Assembly (NCBI GenBank): GCA_038276395.1
Contig: JBBQAA010000022.1
Location: 13,551-77,550, forward strand
Length of the DNA: 64,000 bases
DNA from: JBBQAA01 sp038276395
GTDB lineage: Bacteria > Actinomycetota > Thermoleophilia > Solirubrobacterales > Solirubrobacteraceae
Direction: 5' to 3'
Both the position numbers and the translations under genes were made by a program. The notes under the pieces are model-generated. The model was given only the letters and a program-made list of their open reading frames with translations. It was not told the origin of the DNA and searched no databases. Shown here in pieces: positions 25,583 through 33,526 of this stretch (its first letter is position 1; each line of letters starts with the position of its first letter).

Positions 25583-27271
25583 GTGCCCGCCCACGAAGTG
25601 CTCATCATCGGCGCCGGGCTCGCGGGTCAGCGCGCGGCCACGGCCGCCGCCGACGCGGGCGCGACGGTCGGGATCATCTCGAAGGTCCACCCCGTCCGCT
25701 CGCACTCCGTGGCCGCCGCGGGCGGCATCAACGGGGCGATCAACCCCGAGGACTCGTGGGAGTCCCACGCCTTCGACACGGTCAAGGGCTCGGACTACCT
25801 GGGCGATCAGGACGCGATCGAGGTCATGTGCCGCGAGGCGCCCGAGGAGATCATCCACCTCGAGCACATCGGGGTCACCTTCCACCGCAATGAGACGGGC
25901 CACTTCGACCTGCGCGCCTTCGGCGGCGCCTCGATGAAGCGCACGGCCTACGTGGCCGACATCACCGGCCAGGCCATCCTGCACGTGCTCTACGAGCAGC
26001 TCATGAAGTACCACGAGACCGTCGACCGCTACGAGGAGTGGTTCGTCACGACGCTCCTGCGCGACGAGCACGGCGCCTGCGTCGGCTGCGTGGCGCGCGA
26101 CGTCCGCCACGGCAACCTCGAGGTCTTCCGGGCCAAGAACGTCATCCTCGCCTGCGGCGGCTGCGGCCAGGCCTTCCACCCGACGACCAACGGGCTGATC
26201 GTCACGGGGGACGGGATCGCCCAGGCCTACCGCATCGGCGCGCCGCTCATGGACATGGAGATGGTCCAGTACCACCCGACGACGCTGGCCGAGAACGGCT
26301 TCCTCATTACCGAGGGCGCCCGCGGCGAGGGCGCTCAGCTCTTCAACAAGGACGGCGACCGGTTCATGGAGACCTACGCGCCGAACAAGCTCGAGCTCGC
26401 CTCCCGCGACGTGGTCTCGCGCGCCGAGCAGACCGAGATCAACGAGGGCCGCGGCTTCGAGGACGGGACGCTCGCGCTCGACATCACGAAGGTCGACCGC
26501 AAGCGCGTGCTCGAGGCGCTGCGTGAGATCGTCAACATCGGCAAGGACTTCGCGGGCGTCGACATCACGCGCGAGCCCATCCACATCAAGCCCGGGATGC
26601 ACTACATCATGGGGGGCGTGAAGACCGACATCCACGGCGCGACGGAGATCCCCGGCCTCTACGCGGCGGGCGAGGTCGCCTGCGTCTCGGTCCACGGCGG
26701 CAACCGCCTCGGGGCCAACTCCCTGCTCGACACGCTCATCTTCGGCCGCCGCTCGGGCGAGCACGCCGCCGCGCGCGCCGCCGGGATGCCGATGCCCGAG
26801 GTCGCCGGCGGCCTCGTCGCCGAGGAGGAGCAGAAGATCGAGGCGATCATCGCCCGGGAGAAGGGCGGGCGCCGCGTCTCGGAGATCAAGCGGGAGCTCG
26901 GCGAGACGATGAACCGCTACGTGGCCGTCTACCGCGACGCCGAGGGCCTGGCCAAGGCGCACGAGATCATCCGACGCCTCAAGGAGGAGTCCGAGGCCGC
27001 CCACATCGACGACCGGGGCACGGTCTTCAACCAGGACGTGCTCGGCGCGCTCGAGCTCGGGTACATGCTCGACTGCGCCGAGGCGATCGTCACCGGCGCC
27101 GAGGAGCGCAAGGAGTCCCGCGGCGCCCAGTACCGCACGGACTTCCCCGAGCGCAACGACGACGACTGGCTGAAGCACATCGACCTCTCCGTGAACGGCG
27201 GCGACGCCCCGAAGGTCACCTACTCGCCGATCACGATGACCCGCTGGGAGCCCGAGGAGCGCAAGTACTGA
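25583..27271 (+). CDS. sdhA: Succinate dehydrogenase/fumarate reductase flavoprotein subunit
   Basis: Oxidises succinate to fumarate at a covalently bound FAD and passes electrons to SdhB. 562 residues: FAD motif IIGAGLAGQRAA; the flavin-linking His is in RSHSVAAAGG; substrate residues in FHRNETGHFDLRAFGGASMKR, TGDGIAQAYRIGA, MVQYHPTTL and GGNRLGANSLLD. The start is GTG. Together with the CCG-domain subunit downstream and the absence of a membrane heme subunit, it belongs to the SdhABE (class E-like) arrangement. Confidence 0.95.
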   Translation: MPAHEVLIIGAGLAGQRAATAAADAGATVGIISKVHPVRSHSVAAAGGINGAINPEDSWESHAFDTVKGSDYLGDQDAIEVMCREAPEEIIHLEHIGVTFHRNETGHFDLRAFGGASMKRTAYVADITGQAILHVLYEQLMKYHETVDRYEEWFVTTLLRDEHGACVGCVARDVRHGNLEVFRAKNVILACGGCGQAFHPTTNGLIVTGDGIAQAYRIGAPLMDMEMVQYHPTTLAENGFLITEGARGEGAQLFNKDGDRFMETYAPNKLELASRDVVSRAEQTEINEGRGFEDGTLALDITKVDRKRVLEALREIVNIGKDFAGVDITREPIHIKPGMHYIMGGVKTDIHGATEIPGLYAAGEVACVSVHGGNRLGANSLLDTLIFGRRSGEHAAARAAGMPMPEVAGGLVAEEEQKIEAIIAREKGGRRVSEIKRELGETMNRYVAVYRDAEGLAKAHEIIRRLKEESEAAHIDDRGTVFNQDVLGALELGYMLDCAEAIVTGAEERKESRGAQYRTDFPERNDDDWLKHIDLSVNGGDAPKVTYSPITMTRWEPEERKY

Positions 27272-28413
27272 TGCCGGAGTTCACGCTGAAGATCCGCCGC
27301 TTCCTGCCCGAGACCGGCGCGCCCGCCTACTGGGAGGAGTTCGGCGTCGAGCTCGAGGGCCACCAGTCCGTGCTCGAGGGGATCCTCCAAGCCCGGGGCG
27401 AGCAGGACGGCTCGCTGGGCATCCGCTGCTCCTGCCGCGGCGCCATCTGCGGCTCCTGCGGCGTGATGATCAACGGCAAGGCCGGCCTGGCCTGCCACAC
27501 GCACATCGAGAAGGCCGCGCAGGACGCCGGCGGTGAGGCGATCGAGGTCGCCCCCTTCAACAACATGCCGGTGATCAAGGACCTGATCGTCGACATGGAC
27601 GCCGTGCACTGGAAGAAGCAGGAGCGCGTCACGCCCTGGCTCATCAACAAGGAGCCGATCCCCGAGCGCGAGTACGTCGTGCCCCACGAGAACATGGTCG
27701 ACGTCACGCAGTCGATGGCCTGCATCCAGTGCGGCTGCTGCAACGCCGCCTGCCTCTCGATGGAGGTCGACCCCCTGTTCGTCGGCCCGGCCGCCCTGGC
27801 CAAGGCCTACCGCTTCGTCGGCGACCCCCGCGACGACGAGCATTACGAGCGCCTGGAGGACCTCGCCGAGGACCCCCACGGCATGTACGACTGCACGCAC
27901 TGCTTCTCGTGCATCGACGCCTGCCCGAAGGGCGTCGAGCCGATGAACCAGATCATGCGCCTGCGCCGCCGCGCCGGCGACCACGAGATCGACGACCGCA
28001 ACAACGGCCACCGGCACGAGATGGCCTTCGTGGACAACATCAAGAAGAACGGCCTGCTGCACGAGGCCGACCTCCTGCCCGACTCCTACGGCGGCAAGTT
28101 CCATCCCCGCGCCGTGCCGATCCTCCTCGGCTCGCTGCCCGTCGTGGCCCGCGCGCTCATCCGCCGCAAGATGACCCCGGGCAAGGCGCTCCTGCACCCG
28201 CACCGCAAGCAGTTCAAGGACCTGAAGGACTACTTCGAGAAGATCGAGGGCCGCGAGAAGCGCGTCGAGCTGAACCTCTACGTCTCGGGCTACGAGGACG
28301 TCGAGGGCTCGGAGGAGGAGCAGCCCGTCGCCGCGGGCTCGGACGCCGCGGGAGCAAGCGCGCCGGGGTCTGACCCCAACTCCACGAGCGACGGTGGGGA
28401 GGTGGGCGGATGA
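27271..28413 (+). CDS. sdhB: Succinate dehydrogenase/fumarate reductase iron-sulfur subunit
   Basis: Carries electrons from SdhA through iron-sulfur clusters. The N-terminal ferredoxin domain has CSCRGAICGSCG and a later Cys (GLACHTH). The C-terminal domain has CIQCGCCNAAC and CTHCFSCIDACPKG. At 380 residues it is longer than the usual 230-260; the extra part includes an acidic, low-complexity tail. The last coding bases include the palindrome GGGGTCTGACCCC (28365-28377), like a mobile intergenic repeat captured in the gene. ATG overlaps the sdhA stop by one base. Confidence 0.95.
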   Translation: MPEFTLKIRRFLPETGAPAYWEEFGVELEGHQSVLEGILQARGEQDGSLGIRCSCRGAICGSCGVMINGKAGLACHTHIEKAAQDAGGEAIEVAPFNNMPVIKDLIVDMDAVHWKKQERVTPWLINKEPIPEREYVVPHENMVDVTQSMACIQCGCCNAACLSMEVDPLFVGPAALAKAYRFVGDPRDDEHYERLEDLAEDPHGMYDCTHCFSCIDACPKGVEPMNQIMRLRRRAGDHEIDDRNNGHRHEMAFVDNIKKNGLLHEADLLPDSYGGKFHPRAVPILLGSLPVVARALIRRKMTPGKALLHPHRKQFKDLKDYFEKIEGREKRVELNLYVSGYEDVEGSEEEQPVAAGSDAAGASAPGSDPNSTSDGGEVGG

Positions 28414-29321
28414 AGGTCGCCTACTGGCCGGGCTGCGTCTCGCGCGGCTTCACCCCCGAGCTCCACGGCTCGATGGCCGCCGTCGCGCCCCTCCTCGACC
28501 TCGAGCTGGTCGAGCTCGACCGCGCCTGCTGCACGGGCGCCGGGGTCATCGCCGAGCACAACCAGGAGCTGGCCGACACGCTGAACGCCCGCACCTTCGC
28601 GCTCGCCCAGCAGGTCGAGGGCGCCGAGCTCATGATGAACATCTGCTCGACCTGCCAGGGGGCGCAGGCCGAGTGCCAGGAGCGCCTGGACGCGAACTCC
28701 GAGTACCGCGAGCACGTCAACGGCAACCTCTCAGGCGAGGGCCTCTCCTACGAGAAGGGCCTGACGAACAAGAACTTCCTCTGGCTGCTGGTCGAGGAGA
28801 TCGGACTCGACGTGCTGCGCGCGAAGGTCCGGCGCCCGCTCGAGGGCCTGCGCGTGGGCCCGTTCTACGGCTGCTACATCGTGCGCCCCAACGAGCGCCT
28901 CGGCATCTCCCACGAGCGCCCGCGCGACAAGTACCTCCACCAGGTGATCGAGGCGCTCGGCGGCACCGTCATCGACTACGCCGGCGTCTATCGCTGCTGC
29001 GGCTTCCCGATCATCACGATGAACCAGGAGGCGTCCCTCAAGCAGGCCGGCCGCCATCTGGGTGACGCGATCGACGCCGACGCCGACTGCCTGGTCGTGC
29101 CCTGCCCGCTGTGCCACCTGAACCTCGATCTCCAGCAGCCACTGGCCCAGAAGGCCGTCGGGCGCCCGCTCTCGATGCCGGTGCTCCACCTCCCCCAGCT
29201 CGTCGGCTTAGCCCTCGGCCTCGAGCCCAAGGAGCTCGGGATGGACCGGCACATCGTGAAGCCCACGGCGGTCGTCGACTGGACGACGTCGGTCGTCGGG
29301 TCGGTCGGCGCGCCCGCGTAG
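28410..29321 (+). CDS. SdhE/HdrB-like CCG-domain subunit of succinate dehydrogenase
   Basis: A 303-residue protein with two cysteine-rich CCG domains, as in heterodisulfide reductase subunit B and in SdhE of class E succinate:quinone oxidoreductases. Motifs: WPGCVSRG, RACCTGAG, ICSTCQGAQ in the first half; GCYIVRP, YRCCGFP and PCPLCHLN in the second. It should link the dehydrogenase to the membrane and to the quinone without heme b. ATG overlaps the sdhB stop by 4 bases, so all three subunits are coupled. No SdhF-like gene follows in the window. Confidence 0.88.
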   Translation: MKVAYWPGCVSRGFTPELHGSMAAVAPLLDLELVELDRACCTGAGVIAEHNQELADTLNARTFALAQQVEGAELMMNICSTCQGAQAECQERLDANSEYREHVNGNLSGEGLSYEKGLTNKNFLWLLVEEIGLDVLRAKVRRPLEGLRVGPFYGCYIVRPNERLGISHERPRDKYLHQVIEALGGTVIDYAGVYRCCGFPIITMNQEASLKQAGRHLGDAIDADADCLVVPCPLCHLNLDLQQPLAQKAVGRPLSMPVLHLPQLVGLALGLEPKELGMDRHIVKPTAVVDWTTSVVGSVGAPA

Positions 29322-29461
29322 GACCCGCCGCCCCGCGCGGGGCGCTTGAGTTTCCGGAGCGCTCCGCCGATACCGGCCGCGTGATCGAGCCCCGGGCCCC
29401 GGCCCGGCTCGAGCAGCGCGCCCTCGCCGGGCGGCGCGCTTAGGCCGGAGCCGCTCGAGCG

Positions 29462-29896
29462 CGCCGCCGAGGATCGCTCGCGGGCGTCTTCGCGGCGTTC
29501 ATCGGGCTCGTCTGGCTCCTGGCCTTCGCGCTGGATATCGGCGTGCTCACGGGGGACAACGGCGAGCTCGCGCTCGCGCCGAACACCGCGATCGGGCTTG
29601 GCTGGGGGGCTTGCCGTGCTCGCGGCGCGACCCCGCGAACGGCGGCCGTCCCCGCCGTTCCTCGCCCTCGCCGGGCTGACCGGACTGATCGGCCTCCTCA
29701 CGGTCGTCGAGACGCCCTCCTTCCTCACCCACCCGAGCGCATGGCGTTAAACACGGCGGTCTCCCTGACCGGGCTCGGCGGCGCGCTCATCGCCCAGGCC
29801 TACGGCCGGGTCCGGCTCGTCTCGCTCGCGATCCTCGTCTTCCTCGTCGTCGCCGTGATCGCCCTGCTCGGCTACGTCGCTCCCGCCGCGGCGTGA
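29462..29896 (+). pseudogene. Small membrane protein, decayed
   Basis: Hydrophobic protein pieces occur in two frames: GVFAAFIGLVWLLAFALDIG, then (shifted) FLALAGLTGLIGLLTVVETPSFL up to a stop, then NTAVSLTGLGGALIAQAYG and ILVFLVVAVIALLGYVAP back in the first frame. Joined, they would make a four-helix membrane protein of about 140 residues. A shorter start at ATG 29741 would give 51 residues and might survive as a mini-protein. No family was recognised. Confidence 0.4.
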
Positions 29897-29911
29897 GGAC
29901 GCCCGCCGCCG

Positions 29912-30568
29912 CTACCGGCGCGGCGGCCGCCAGCAGGCGAGCACGTCGGTGAGCTGGCCCCAGTCCACGGGCGGCGGATCGAGCGGGCCCGGCGCCGGGC
30001 CGCCGGCGCGCATGCCGTCGAGCAGCAGCGCCAGGTATCGCCGCCACAGGCCCGGGGCGACGGACTCCGAGGCGTCGACCACGCTGCCGAGCATCATCTG
30101 CAGGAACGGCATGTCCTGTGGGGCGAAATCGGCGCGCAGGACGCCCGCCTCCTGCGCCCGCACGAAGATCTGCCCGACGAGCGGCCGCATGCCGTCCCGG
30201 ATCCGCGTGACGCGCGCGTGGCGCCCGTCGGCGCCGAGCAGGACCTCCTTGAGGCCGCGGTCGGCGGCCTGGAGCGCGATCGAGCTCTCGAGGAAGCTCT
30301 TGAGCGCCGCCCACGGGTCCTCGCGCGCCAGCGCCTCGCGCGCCAGGCCGAGAACCTCCTCCACGCGCTCCTCGAACAGCGCGTCGATCAGCGCCTCGCG
30401 GCTGCCGAAGCGCCGGTAGGCGGTACCGACGCCGACGCCGGCGCGCTCGGCGATGTCGTCGAGGCTCACTCCGAGGCCACGCTCGGCGAACAGAGCGCGC
30501 GCCGCGTCGAGGAGCAGGCGGCGGTTGCGCTCGGCGTCGGCGCGAAGGGGACGATCCGTGATCTGCAT
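29912..30568 (-). CDS. TetR-family transcriptional regulator
   Basis: A 218-residue DNA-binding repressor. The N-terminal helix-turn-helix reads RLLLDAARALFAERG, SLDDIAERAGVGVGTAYRRFGSREAL; the rest is the ligand-binding, dimerising domain. ATG 30568 was chosen because it precedes the conserved helix by a normal distance. It is divergent from an MFS drug-efflux gene, with two similar operator-like sequences between. The usual arrangement is repression of the pump and of itself until a toxic compound binds. Confidence 0.9.
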   Translation of the reverse strand: MQITDRPLRADAERNRRLLLDAARALFAERGLGVSLDDIAERAGVGVGTAYRRFGSREALIDALFEERVEEVLGLAREALAREDPWAALKSFLESSIALQAADRGLKEVLLGADGRHARVTRIRDGMRPLVGQIFVRAQEAGVLRADFAPQDMPFLQMMLGSVVDASESVAPGLWRRYLALLLDGMRAGGPAPGPLDPPPVDWGQLTDVLACWRPPRR

Positions 30569-30585
30569 CACTTGAGAGTGTAAAG

Positions 30586-30608
30586 AAGTGGAGAACAAGT
30601 CTCCGCTT
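30586..30608. promoter_or_regulatory. Operator-like inverted repeat, copy 1
   Basis: The arms AAGTGGAGA and TCTCCGCTT are complementary at 8 of 9 positions with a 5-base spacer. It lies between the divergent TetR and MFS starts, about 18 bases before the TetR start codon. It is the best candidate for the TetR operator. Confidence 0.65.
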
Positions 30609-30629
30609 GTGCTAGGGTGCCGCGCGGAA

Positions 30630-30650
30630 GTTGAGAATAGTCCTCCGTTT
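30630..30650. promoter_or_regulatory. Operator-like sequence, copy 2
   Basis: GTTGAGAATAGTCCTCCGTT matches copy 1 at about 15 of 21 positions when aligned directly. The two copies are 42 bases apart centre to centre, four DNA turns, which suits cooperative binding or looping by a TetR dimer pair. It ends 19 bases before the MFS start. A possible -10 (TAGGGT, 30613-30618) lies between the copies. Confidence 0.5.
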
Positions 30651-30669
30651 AGACCGGGAGCACCTCCGC

Positions 30670-32337
30670 ATGGATACCACGAACCCCCATCACGAGCGCC
30701 GCTGGCTCATCCTCGGCGTGCTCGGCCTCGCCCAGCTCATGGTCGTGCTCGACGCGACGATCGTCAACATCGCCCTGCCCTCGGCCCAGAAGGCGCTGCA
30801 CTTCTCCGACGACAACCGCCAGTGGATCGTCACCGCCTACGCGCTCTCCTTCGGCTCGCTGCTCCTGCTCGGCGGGCGCATCTCCGACCTCTTCGGGCGC
30901 AAGTGGACGTTCATGGCCGGGCTCGCCGGCTTTGCCCTGGCCTCCGCGCTCGGCGGGCTCGCGCAGTCCTTCGGGATGCTCGTGGCCGCCCGCGTCCTGC
31001 AGGGTGCGTTCGGGGCGATCCTCGCGCCCGCCGCGCTCTCGCTCATCGCCACGACGTTCACCGAGCCGAGCGAGCGCGGCAAGGCGTTCGGCATCTTCGG
31101 CGCCCTCGCGGGCAGCGGCGCCGCCGTCGGGCTCCTGCTCGGCGGCTTTCTCACCGAGTACCTCTCCTGGCGCTGGTGCCTCTACGTGAACCTCGTCTTC
31201 GCCGGGGTCGCGCTCACGGGCGCCGCCTCCCTCATCACGAACGTCGGGCAACCCGACCGTCCGCGGCTCGACATCCCGGGCACGCTCGTGGCCTCGACCG
31301 GGCTCTTCTCGCTCGTCTACGGGTTCTCGCACGCCGAGACCGCGAGCTGGACCGACCCGGTGACGCTCGCGTTCCTCGGGGCCGCCGTCGTCCTGCTCGC
31401 GGGGTTCGTGGCCATCGAGCGTCGCGTCGCCCACCCGCTGCTGCCCCTGCACGTCGTGCTCGATCGCGATCGCGGCGGCTCCTACCTGGCCATCGCCATG
31501 TCGGCGATCGCGATCTTCGCGGTCTTCCTCTTCCTCACCTATTACCTGCAGCGCAACCTCGGCTACTCGCCGGTGACGGCCGGGCTCGCGTTCCTGCCCA
31601 TGGTCGGCGGGATCGTCATCTCCTCGACCTCGGCCAACATCCGGCTCCTGCCTCGCTTCGGCGCGCGCCCGCTCGTGCCCACGGGGATGGTCCTCGGGGC
31701 GGCCGGGATGCTCTACCTGACCGGGCTCGGGCCGCACTCCGCCTACGCGAGCCACATCCTGCCCGCGCTCATCGTCATGGGCCTCGGCTTCGGGCTCATC
31801 TTCGCTCCCTCGATCGCCACGGCGACGCTCGGCGTGCAGGACTCGGACTCCGGCATCGCCTCGGCCATGGTCAACACGAGCCAGCAGGTCGGGGGCTCGA
31901 TCGGCACGGCGCTCCTGTCGACCCTCGCCGTGAGCGCGACCAAGAGCGTCATCGCCGGAGCGGGCGGGGCCGGACGGCCGAGCCAGGAGCTCATCGCCCG
32001 GGCGGCCGTCCACGGCTACACCACGGCGTTCTACGTCTCCGCGGCGATCTTCGCCGTAGGCTCGATCGTCGCCGCGTCCCTCCTGCGCCCGAATGAGCGC
32101 CGCGCCGCGCGCTCCCGCCTCAGAACCTCAGTGCCCCGCAGGGGCGAAGGCCGGGTCGTGCTCGTGCTCGCGGAAGAAGCGCACGAGCGCGGGGGCGTAG
32201 TCCGGCAGGCGCGGGCAGATGACGCCGTGGCGCGCGAGCAGGGCCTCGGCCTGGCGCGTGTCGAAGCGCACGCTGTGGTTCAGGTAGACGATCGACTCCC
32301 GCGGCGTGCCGCCGAAGGCAGCGCGCATCGCCGGTAG
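30670..32337 (+). CDS. MFS multidrug efflux transporter, DHA2 (14-helix) family
   Basis: A 555-residue drug:proton antiporter in the cytoplasmic membrane. Motif A-like GGRISDLFGRKW, the helix-1 motif LDATIVNIALP and the motif C-like GSGAAVGLLLGGFL are visible, with about 14 hydrophobic segments. The normal family ending is near residue 480. The remaining 70 or so Arg/Ala/Val-rich residues are read from sequence antisense to the SDR gene (overlap 32128-32337), so the original stop was probably lost. Expression is likely held off by the adjacent TetR protein. Confidence 0.9.
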   Translation: MDTTNPHHERRWLILGVLGLAQLMVVLDATIVNIALPSAQKALHFSDDNRQWIVTAYALSFGSLLLLGGRISDLFGRKWTFMAGLAGFALASALGGLAQSFGMLVAARVLQGAFGAILAPAALSLIATTFTEPSERGKAFGIFGALAGSGAAVGLLLGGFLTEYLSWRWCLYVNLVFAGVALTGAASLITNVGQPDRPRLDIPGTLVASTGLFSLVYGFSHAETASWTDPVTLAFLGAAVVLLAGFVAIERRVAHPLLPLHVVLDRDRGGSYLAIAMSAIAIFAVFLFLTYYLQRNLGYSPVTAGLAFLPMVGGIVISSTSANIRLLPRFGARPLVPTGMVLGAAGMLYLTGLGPHSAYASHILPALIVMGLGFGLIFAPSIATATLGVQDSDSGIASAMVNTSQQVGGSIGTALLSTLAVSATKSVIAGAGGAGRPSQELIARAAVHGYTTAFYVSAAIFAVGSIVAASLLRPNERRAARSRLRTSVPRRGEGRVVLVLAEEAHERGGVVRQARADDAVAREQGLGLARVEAHAVVQVDDRLPRRAAEGSAHRR

Positions 32338-33201
32338 GCGGAGGGACTGCTCGATCAGCTTCGCCGGCGCCCGGTAGGAGGTGCCCCGGCCCGCGTACTC
32401 GCGGGCGAGGATCTCCGTCAGCTCGCGGGAGGAGACCGGGTCGGGGTCGACGAGGTGGAGCGTCAGGCCGGTGGCCGCCCGGTCCCCCCCGCCGGCGAGC
32501 AGCGCGTCGATGACGAAATCGACGGGAACGACGTTGAACGCCGCGTCCGCACGGCCGATCTGGGGTAGGGGACCGTGCCCGCCGCGGGCGATCAGGCGCA
32601 GGATGTAGTACGGGCCGTCGAACTTCTGGGTCTCGCCCGTGCGGGAGTCGCCGACGACGATGGCCGGGCGGTAGATCGTCGCCGGGATCCGGCCCATCCG
32701 CTCCCTGACCCACAGCTCGGCCTGGTACTTGGTCGACTCGTAGTGGTTCTTCCACTCCTGCCCGAAGACGAGTTCGTGCTCGTAGACGACGCCGTGCCGG
32801 CGACCGGCGACGAAGGCGGTCGAGACGTAGTTCAGGCGCTCGAGGCGATCGCATTCCTCGCACAGGTCGAGCACATTGCCGGTGCCCTCGACGTTCACGC
32901 GCTGGGCGGTCTCGAGCGGCACGGAGAGGTCGTAGATCGCCGCGAGGTGGTGCACGACGCCGACCTCGGCGCGCAGGCGGCGAGCGACGCCCCCCTCGAG
33001 GCCGAGTCCGCGCTCCCCGATGTCCCCGGGGAGGACCTCGATCCGCTCCTCGTCGATGGCGCCCGCGACCGCGCGGGCGCGCTTCGCCATCCGGGGCTCG
33101 ACGAGGGCCGCAAGCCTCAGCTCGGGATCGCCGGCGAGCAGCCGCCGCGCGAGGCGGGTGCCGAGGAAGCCCGGGAAGCCGGTGAGGAGATGGAGGGCCA
33201 C
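32128..33201 (-). CDS. Extended SDR, thioester-reductase/fatty acyl reductase-like
   Basis: A 357-residue NAD(P)-dependent Rossmann protein. The N-terminal TGFPGFLGTRLARRLL is the cofactor loop, VVHHLAAIYDLSVP follows, then NVEGTGNVLDLCEEC, VSTAFVAGRR and the catalytic YESTKYQAE (Tyr and Lys). It closely resembles the reductase domains that release acyl thioesters and the fatty acyl-CoA reductase-type SDRs, so it may make an aldehyde or alcohol from an acyl-CoA. Its 3' end overlaps the end of the MFS gene on the other strand by 210 bases. Confidence 0.85.
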   Translation of the reverse strand: MALHLLTGFPGFLGTRLARRLLAGDPELRLAALVEPRMAKRARAVAGAIDEERIEVLPGDIGERGLGLEGGVARRLRAEVGVVHHLAAIYDLSVPLETAQRVNVEGTGNVLDLCEECDRLERLNYVSTAFVAGRRHGVVYEHELVFGQEWKNHYESTKYQAELWVRERMGRIPATIYRPAIVVGDSRTGETQKFDGPYYILRLIARGGHGPLPQIGRADAAFNVVPVDFVIDALLAGGGDRAATGLTLHLVDPDPVSSRELTEILAREYAGRGTSYRAPAKLIEQSLRLPAMRAAFGGTPRESIVYLNHSVRFDTRQAEALLARHGVICPRLPDYAPALVRFFREHEHDPAFAPAGH

Positions 33202-33232
33202 GCGGCCGAGGAGTGTGGCAGCACCCTGAGGG

Positions 33233-33523
33233 TCAGCGTTCGAATCTCCTCGTCAGCGCGCCGCGCACGAGGCTTCGCCAGTTCCGGCGCGGCGGCTCGG
33301 CCGTCACCTCGGAGCGGCTCGGTAGGCGCCCGGCGGCACGGGCCGCGGCGACGCAGCGCATGTGCGCGTGGCGTCGGCGGGCGCCGTTGCCCTCGGGCGT
33401 GACGAGCGCGTGGGCGGTCATGGCCGGAAAGCGCGCGCCGCAGAACGGGCAGGTGTACGTCGCGGGCTTCGCGCTCTGCGCGCGGCGCAGCTCGTACCAG
33501 GCGGCCGGCGCGAGCCCGGCCAT
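33233..33523 (-). CDS. Small zinc-finger-like protein
   Basis: A 96-residue protein with a likely zinc site: CPFC near residue 25, then His residues in MTAHAL and RRRHAHMRC with a further Cys, followed by a basic tail (RRNWRSLVRGALTRRFER). It begins 3 bases after the asd stop on the same strand and is probably cotranscribed with lysC-asd. Function is unknown; the basic tail would suit nucleic-acid binding. Confidence 0.75.
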   Translation of the reverse strand: MAGLAPAAWYELRRAQSAKPATYTCPFCGARFPAMTAHALVTPEGNGARRRHAHMRCVAAARAAGRLPSRSEVTAEPPRRNWRSLVRGALTRRFER

Positions 33524-33526
33524 GCG

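Noticed and set aside
33225..33250. GTTCGAATCTCC resembling a tRNA T-loop
   Set aside because: The flanking bases do not form a T stem or acceptor stem, and the stretch encodes the C-terminus of the small zinc-finger-like protein.
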